NCBI RefSeq assembly: GCF_024584705.1
Contig: NZ_CP097384.1
Location: 3,534,001-3,598,000, forward strand
DNA length: 64,000 nt
Reading direction: 5' to 3'
From: Blastopirellula sp. J2-11
GTDB taxonomy: Bacteria > Planctomycetota > Planctomycetia > Pirellulales > Pirellulaceae
The position numbers and the translations under genes are program-made. Under the pieces are notes generated by a model. The model did no database searches, was not told the DNA's origin, and worked only from the letters and a program-made list of their open reading frames with translations. This document shows positions 61,054-64,000 of the stretch, piece by piece (within the stretch, counting starts at the first letter, position 1; each line of letters begins with the position of its first letter).

Positions 61054-62034
61054 TCAATTCGCGTAGGTAATGACTTCGCCGTCGTTCGTTCCGATGATCC
61101 GACCGTAGTTAATCGGATCTAACTGTTCTGCAATAAACTGGACAGATCCGTCGCAATACAAAACATTGGCGCCGCCGGGATGAAACGAGTAAATCTGGTT
61201 GTAGTTGTTGCAGTTCACGGCGCAGCTGATCAAATCGCCGGATGCGGCGTCGTGATAAGAATCCATCGTTCCATCTTTGGAATACACCATATAGCTGAAC
61301 GATTGCCAGCCAGCCCACGATCCGCGATTGCTGACGCTGACATCGCCGCCGGTATTTTTGCGGCCATGATATTGATCGGGCCAGCCAGCCGTATCGTTCA
61401 GGATCAGTGTATTGGTCAGGCCATCCGTAATGTCGGCCAACCGCCGCGGAGCGTAATTCGCATCGTCGCTCCATGAATCGGTCATCGCTTGTTGCTGATT
61501 GTTCAGCGTTGGCGCCTGTAATCCCCAACCAGCCGACGTCTTAGAAAATCCATTCGGCGTTAGATAATCGATCCAACCCTTGACCTCAAATACCGTGCTC
61601 TTATCTGGATTGATCGAGTTGTCCGTCGCTGCTCGTGCGATGATGATGTCGCGACTACGCGGCGTCGATGGACAAATAAACGCTTCTAGCTTCGTCTCCA
61701 CCGCTGGCTTGTTGACCGGATCGTAAAAGTCGTAGGCAAAATTGTACTGGTCGTAAACGGACTGTTGCTCGATGTACGGCAGCAGGAACGTGCCCCAGCC
61801 GGTGTAGCCCAAGTCGACCCCTTTAAAGCGACGCGGAGGCAATCCATTATGCGTACTCACATAGTTGTGAAAGCCAAGTCCCAACTGCTTCAAATTATTA
61901 AGGCACTGCGATCGCCGCGCCGCTTCGCGGGCCTGTTGCACCGCCGGCAGCAGCAGTCCGATTAACACGCCGATGATCGCGATGACCACCAACAGTTCCA
62001 CCAACGTAAATCCGCGTCGAGGGGATGTCTTCAC
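61054..62034 (-). CDS. DUF1559 protein with type IV pilin-like N-terminus
   Basis: The product is 326 aa. GTG 62034 is chosen because AAGGAG lies 11 nt upstream and the pilin motif then begins at about residue 7 ([20 protein letters not shown]); upstream ATGs at 62082 and 62106 would add a charged leader. [19 protein letters not shown] follows, then [11 protein letters not shown] and [20 protein letters not shown] near the end. It heads the minus-strand run DUF1559-lipoprotein-DUF1559-DUF1549-DUF1501-EF-hand. A 16-bp inverted repeat at 62207-62222 could regulate this run. Confidence 0.9.
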   Translation of the reverse strand: MKTSPRRGFTLVELLVVIAIIGVLIGLLLPAVQQAREAARRSQCLNNLKQLGLGFHNYVSTHNGLPPRRFKGVDLGYTGWGTFLLPYIEQQSVYDQYNFAYDFYDPVNKPAVETKLEAFICPSTPRSRDIIIARAATDNSINPDKSTVFEVKGWIDYLTPNGFSKTSAGWGLQAPTLNNQQQAMTDSWSDDANYAPRRLADITDGLTNTLILNDTAGWPDQYHGRKNTGGDVSVSNRGSWAGWQSFSYMVYSKDGTMDSYHDAASGDLISCAVNCNNYNQIYSFHPGGANVLYCDGSVQFIAEQLDPINYGRIIGTNDGEVITYAN

Positions 62035-62432
62035 TTTGCTTCTTTCTCCTTGTTCCCTATTTCGTCGCTGCAAGCATTTCATGTCGAAAGGTCGACAGAA
62101 CCCCAAACGGTTGCAAAAACCGTCGAGTCAAAAGACCTGCGCTGCTTTCGGCGGGACGATGTTCCATGCGGTTGCGGAATGCATATCCCGTACCGAGCGA
62201 CGCAAAATTAACGAACGTTAATGTTGCGCCCAGCGCATGCGATGCAGCAATCGCAGAAAAGCAGGATTAGCGGTGAAAGTGTTCCGATACGAACGGAAAC
62301 ATAATGACGCGACTTCTATTCCGCGATGGAATCAACTTCCACAAGACGGCGCCGCGGCATGCGACAGAGTCATCGCATTCGACATGCATGTCGCTTCGTT
62401 CAACACAGCAACAAGATAATCGCGGCGAATTC
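62035..62432. other. Intergenic region with candidate operator (62207-62222)
   Basis: This is 398 bp between the DUF1559 start and the stop of the upstream DUF1501 gene. It contains the perfect inverted repeat ATTAACG-AA-CGTTAAT (62207-62222), about 170 bp before the DUF1559 start. No gene was supported; weak short frames exist. A promoter for the DUF1559 run should lie here. Confidence 0.45.
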
Positions 62433-63836
62433 TTACGCGATCAGGTCATGCACAATCCGAGCAGGTTCAACACCGGTTAGTTTCTGGTTCAGCCCTTGAA
62501 ACTTGACCGAGAGCCGATTGTGGTCGAATCCCAAGAGATGCAAGATCGTCGCGTGCAGATCGCGAACATGCACCCCATCTTGGATCGTATTGAAACCAAA
62601 GTCATCGGTTTCGCCATACGAAACGCCCCCCTTCGCTCCTCCGCCGGCCATCCACATGGTGAACGCGTTGGGATGATGATCCCGTCCATCGTCGCCGCCT
62701 CCTTGAACCATCGGCGTGCGGCCAAACTCGCCGCCCCAGATGACGAGCGTATCTTCCAACAGTCCCCGCTGTTTTAGATCTTGCACCAGCGCCGCGCAGG
62801 CCTGATCAGTCGCCAGGCAGTTTCCCTGCAGATCCTTCTTTAGATTGCCATGCTGGTCCCACGCCTCGTGAAAGAGTTGCACAAAGCGAGTTCCCCGTTC
62901 CACCAAACGCCGCGCCAGCAGGCAGTTTTTCGCGAACGACGGTTGATCGGGATCGACTCCATACATGTCCAACACATGTTTGGGTTCGGAAGACAAATCC
63001 ATCAGTTCCGGTCCGCTCGCCTGCATCCGATACGCCATCTCGAACGAGTTGATCCGCGTCGCGATTTCGGGATCACCAGTCGCGGCCAGACGTTGCTGAT
63101 TCAATTGGTTGATCGTGTCGAGCGAATCACGCTGGACCGTCCGATCGATTCCCGTCGGGTTCGATAGATAGAGCACAGGATCACCAACGCTGCGCAGTTG
63201 CACTCCTTGATAGACCGTCGGCAGATATCCGCTTCCCCAGTTGCTGGAGCCGCCGCTCGGTCCCTTTTTCCCCGAGCTAAAGACGACGAAGCCCGGCAGA
63301 TTGCGAGACTCAGAACCCAAGCCGTACATCGTCCACGCCCCCAAGCTTGGCTTGCCAAACAAAGGAGATCCGGTGTTCATCATGATTTGCGCCGGCGCGT
63401 GATTAAACGCGTCGGTCTTCATGGACTTGATGATTGTCAGATCGTCGGCGATCTTCGCCGTGTGGGGAAGCAGCTCCGAAATCTCTGCGCCGCACTTCCC
63501 ATGTTTGGCGAACTTGAACTTCGGCCCCAGCAGTTTTGAATGGGGATTGATGAACGCGGCGCGATAGCCATCTAGCAACTCGGCGGGCGGCAATGACCCG
63601 TCGAACTTTTCGAGCTGCGGTTTGTAGTCGAACATTTCCAAGTGGCTAGGAGCGCCGGCCATGAACAAGAAAATGACGTTCTTCGCTTTCCCCGCAAAAT
63701 GAGGCTGCTTTGGCGCCATCGGATCTATCTGCTGCGCTGCAGACTCGCCGCGCAACATGTCGGCCAGTGCGATCGATCCCAGACCAACGCCGCAATCGCG
63801 GAGAAACCAGCGGCGTGAAATGTCGTTGGGTGTCAT
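62433..63836 (-). CDS. DUF1501 protein, Tat-exported (second copy)
   Basis: The product is 467 aa from ATG 63836, with AAAGGA upstream; the longer frame to 63911 is unlikely. The twin-arginine signal is ISRRWFLRDCGVGLGSIALA. Core motifs: NVIFLFMAGAPSHLEMFDYK, RLVERGTRFVQLFHEAWDQH and LVIWGGEFGRTPMVQGGGDD followed by GRDHHPN, with metal-ligand-like Asp and His. It shares the fold with the copy at 56625-57914 but is only distantly similar. It lies 28 bp downstream of a DUF1553-type gene on the same strand, the usual pairing. Confidence 0.9.
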   Translation of the reverse strand: MTPNDISRRWFLRDCGVGLGSIALADMLRGESAAQQIDPMAPKQPHFAGKAKNVIFLFMAGAPSHLEMFDYKPQLEKFDGSLPPAELLDGYRAAFINPHSKLLGPKFKFAKHGKCGAEISELLPHTAKIADDLTIIKSMKTDAFNHAPAQIMMNTGSPLFGKPSLGAWTMYGLGSESRNLPGFVVFSSGKKGPSGGSSNWGSGYLPTVYQGVQLRSVGDPVLYLSNPTGIDRTVQRDSLDTINQLNQQRLAATGDPEIATRINSFEMAYRMQASGPELMDLSSEPKHVLDMYGVDPDQPSFAKNCLLARRLVERGTRFVQLFHEAWDQHGNLKKDLQGNCLATDQACAALVQDLKQRGLLEDTLVIWGGEFGRTPMVQGGGDDGRDHHPNAFTMWMAGGGAKGGVSYGETDDFGFNTIQDGVHVRDLHATILHLLGFDHNRLSVKFQGLNQKLTGVEPARIVHDLIA

Positions 63837-63864
63837 CTTCGGGTCCTTTCCACTTCGCGTGGAA

Positions 63865-64000
63865 TTATTCTTTGGTGATCGTTTCGTCCAAGCAAAGGAT
63901 AACGCGGGCAACCAGCGTCAAAGCGGCCTGTTCGTGAATGTCGTCGCTCTCTACGGCAGAGGACTTCACAATCTCCTGCGCGTTCAGTTCGCCCGCTGCG
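63865..64000 (-). CDS. C-terminus of a DUF1553/PSD1-type protein (partial)
   Basis: Only about 45 codons are inside the window, running to TAA at 63865-63867. They read EQAALTLVARVILCLDETIT plus KE at the end. The A-TLVARVIL-LDETITKE pattern is the usual C-terminus of planctomycete DUF1549/DUF1553 (often cytochrome-c-domain) proteins. The rest lies beyond the window edge. It precedes the DUF1501 gene, consistent with the common gene pair. Confidence 0.7.
   Translation of the reverse strand, partial: AAGELNAQEIVKSSAVESDDIHEQAALTLVARVILCLDETITKE

Noticed and set aside
1-64000. Search for tRNA, rRNA, riboswitch and CRISPR signals
   Set aside because: No cloverleaf with a GGTTCGAATC-type arm, no rRNA segment and no regularly spaced direct repeats were seen by eye. 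A tRNAscan, Infernal and CRISPR-finder run would settle this.

Overview
The window looks like chromosomal DNA of a planctomycete, most likely Pirellulaceae-like (the rank is inference). The evidence is the gene content: five DUF1559 proteins with a pilin-type N-terminus, four small lipoproteins paired with them, Tat-exported DUF1501 proteins next to DUF1549/DUF1553 proteins, a LamG protein, an EF-hand repeat protein, and large efflux and sugar-acid loci. No tRNA, rRNA or CRISPR array was seen.

Layout. (1) 1-8.8 kb is a disturbed accessory region. It holds the tail of an AraC-type regulator, a lipoprotein/DUF1559 pair, a 126-bp MITE-like element, a decayed ribbon-helix-helix gene, a broken IS1182-type transposase abutting a truncated IS5-type element, and then remains of a polymorphic-toxin locus. 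Those remains are an Ala-rich body fragment, an HNH nuclease tail with a likely immunity gene, a possible second immunity gene and a Hint domain with a cut-off toxin. IS256 and IS3 scraps and the tail of an interrupted sulfotransferase follow. (2) 8.9-17.7 kb is a catabolic cluster: SDR dehydrogenase, HpcH/HpaI aldolase, LamG protein, DUF1559 and lipoprotein on the minus strand, divergent from a GntR regulator and a sodium:solute symporter. (3) 17.9-24.3 kb is a divergent tripartite RND efflux system. (4) 24.5-31.6 kb is a plus-strand run: His-rich secreted protein, DUF58, transglutaminase-like membrane protein, MoxR ATPase, lipoprotein and an ArsP/YraQ-type permease. (5) 31.8-43.3 kb is a LysR-flanked carbohydrate and sugar-acid locus: DUF5060-type glycosidase, DUF1559, lipoprotein, MFS transporter, a Gfo/Idh/MocA-cyclase fusion, OtnK-type kinase, OtnC-type aldolase, an isopropylmalate-dehydrogenase-like enzyme and a secreted carbohydrate-binding-like protein. 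(6) 43.4-51.6 kb is a Cus/Czc-type metal efflux operon headed by its own two-component system. (7) 52.1-54.7 kb is a secreted protein with two esterase domains and one SMP-30 propeller. (8) 54.8-64 kb is minus-strand planctomycete-specific material: DUF1559, lipoprotein, an atypical DUF1559, DUF1549/1553, DUF1501 and a nine-EF-hand protein, then a second DUF1501 gene and the tail of a DUF1553-type gene.

How the genes fit together. The best candidate for new biochemistry is the translationally coupled operon at 36.5-42.5 kb. MFS uptake, a two-domain oxidase-cyclase, an acid-sugar kinase, a phosphate decarboxylase/aldolase and a beta-decarboxylating-type dehydrogenase would form a variant four-carbon acid-sugar pathway. 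The 5.3-8.3 kb toxin remains are the clearest sign of past interbacterial conflict.
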